Source of the DNA: Akkermansiaceae bacterium
GTDB lineage: Bacteria; Verrucomicrobiota; Verrucomicrobiia; Verrucomicrobiales; Akkermansiaceae
Direction of reading: 5' to 3'
Assembly (NCBI GenBank): GCA_024233115.1
Contig: JACKQB010000003.1
Span: 186,001-250,000 of the forward strand
Length of the DNA: 64,000 nucleotides
Below are positions 63,947 through 64,000 of this stretch, piece by piece. A program made the position numbers and the translations under genes. The notes under the pieces were generated by a model. It was not told where the DNA came from and made no database searches. It was given only the letters and a program-made list of their open reading frames with translations. Numbering within the stretch: the stretch's first letter is position 1; each line of letters opens with the position of its first letter.

Positions 63947-63974
63947 TTAGTGTTAGGAAATAGGGATTAGGGCG
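63947..63974. repeat. Degenerate heptad repeat upstream of the DUF971 gene
   Basis: TTAGTGT, TAGGAAA, TAGGGAT and TAGGGCG run in one phase, directly upstream of the start codon (minus-strand gene). Confidence 0.6.
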
Positions 63975-64000
63975 CTCACATTCAAGCAGGGTGAATAAAG

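Noticed and set aside
1..64000. Prophage or integrated plasmid
   Set aside because: No integrase, terminase, capsid, replication or partition genes were seen.

Overview
The window is a bacterial chromosome segment of moderately high GC with dense genes on both strands. Several features point to a Gram-negative member of the Verrucomicrobiota, probably Verrucomicrobiae. These are PEP-CTERM tails, very large secreted proteins ending in a DxDGDGxxNLxEY module, an EF-hand/basic-tail secreted protein, System II cytochrome c maturation, TonB and outer-membrane barrels, the MEP isoprenoid pathway, and intergenic heptad repeats. The assignment rests on recognised families, not on a 16S gene. There is no sign of a prophage, a CRISPR array or an insertion-sequence transposase.

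Layout. 1-1790: partial proA and cysK. 1945-12723: rlmN, then a seven-gene minus-strand block. In transcription order the block encodes an MtrA/DmsE-like octaheme cytochrome, an MtrB/PioB-like outer-membrane barrel, a monoheme cytochrome c, a NapC/NirT-type heptaheme membrane cytochrome, a duplicated-domain lipoprotein, and the ResB and CcsA haem-ligation proteins. Together they look like a complete trans-envelope electron conduit (16 recognisable haem sites) with its own maturation machinery. The block lies between intact rlmN and a decayed second copy of the rlmN 3' end (12641-12723), which suggests it is a mobile or acquired cassette.

12801-24627: glutaredoxin, a 1549-residue secreted metzincin with PKD and beta-propeller modules, a repeat-rich cytoplasmic protein, HemY-type protoporphyrinogen oxidase and a large sodium/solute symporter. 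24652-31188: a two-component pair separated by a 13-unit heptad repeat, apt, then a WYL regulator divergent from a HIRAN / tyrosine-phosphatase-like / unknown trio, ending in a repeat element with inverted ends. 31225-37700: PEP-CTERM protein with thioester-domain motifs, tRNA-Val, GH20 hexosaminidase, hisF, membrane-anchored nuclease, M23 peptidase, uppP and a pilin-like protein.

37992-48897: DUF1460 amidase-like protein, a 1288-residue secreted protein, a PEP-CTERM serine protease, cdsA-dxr, an EF-hand protein, an unknown membrane protein and a MurG/MGDG-type glycosyltransferase. 48964-54921: HAD phosphatase, mgtE, sucCD, and a DUF4956/VTC polyphosphate-polymerase-like pair. 55396-63945: M16 zinc protease, TonB-dependent receptor, and a divergent two-component system whose NtrC-like regulator lacks the GAFTGA loop and a Walker B acidic pair; a DUF971 protein closes the window.

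The most interesting items are the electron-conduit cassette and its rlmN bracket, the unusual NtrC-like regulator with an 11-bp inverted repeat at its operon start, the WYL-HIRAN-phosphatase cluster, the thioester-type PEP-CTERM protein, and seven loci of unrelated 7-bp tandem repeats placed at gene starts or ends. All functions are inferred from reading the translated sequence; no database search was run.
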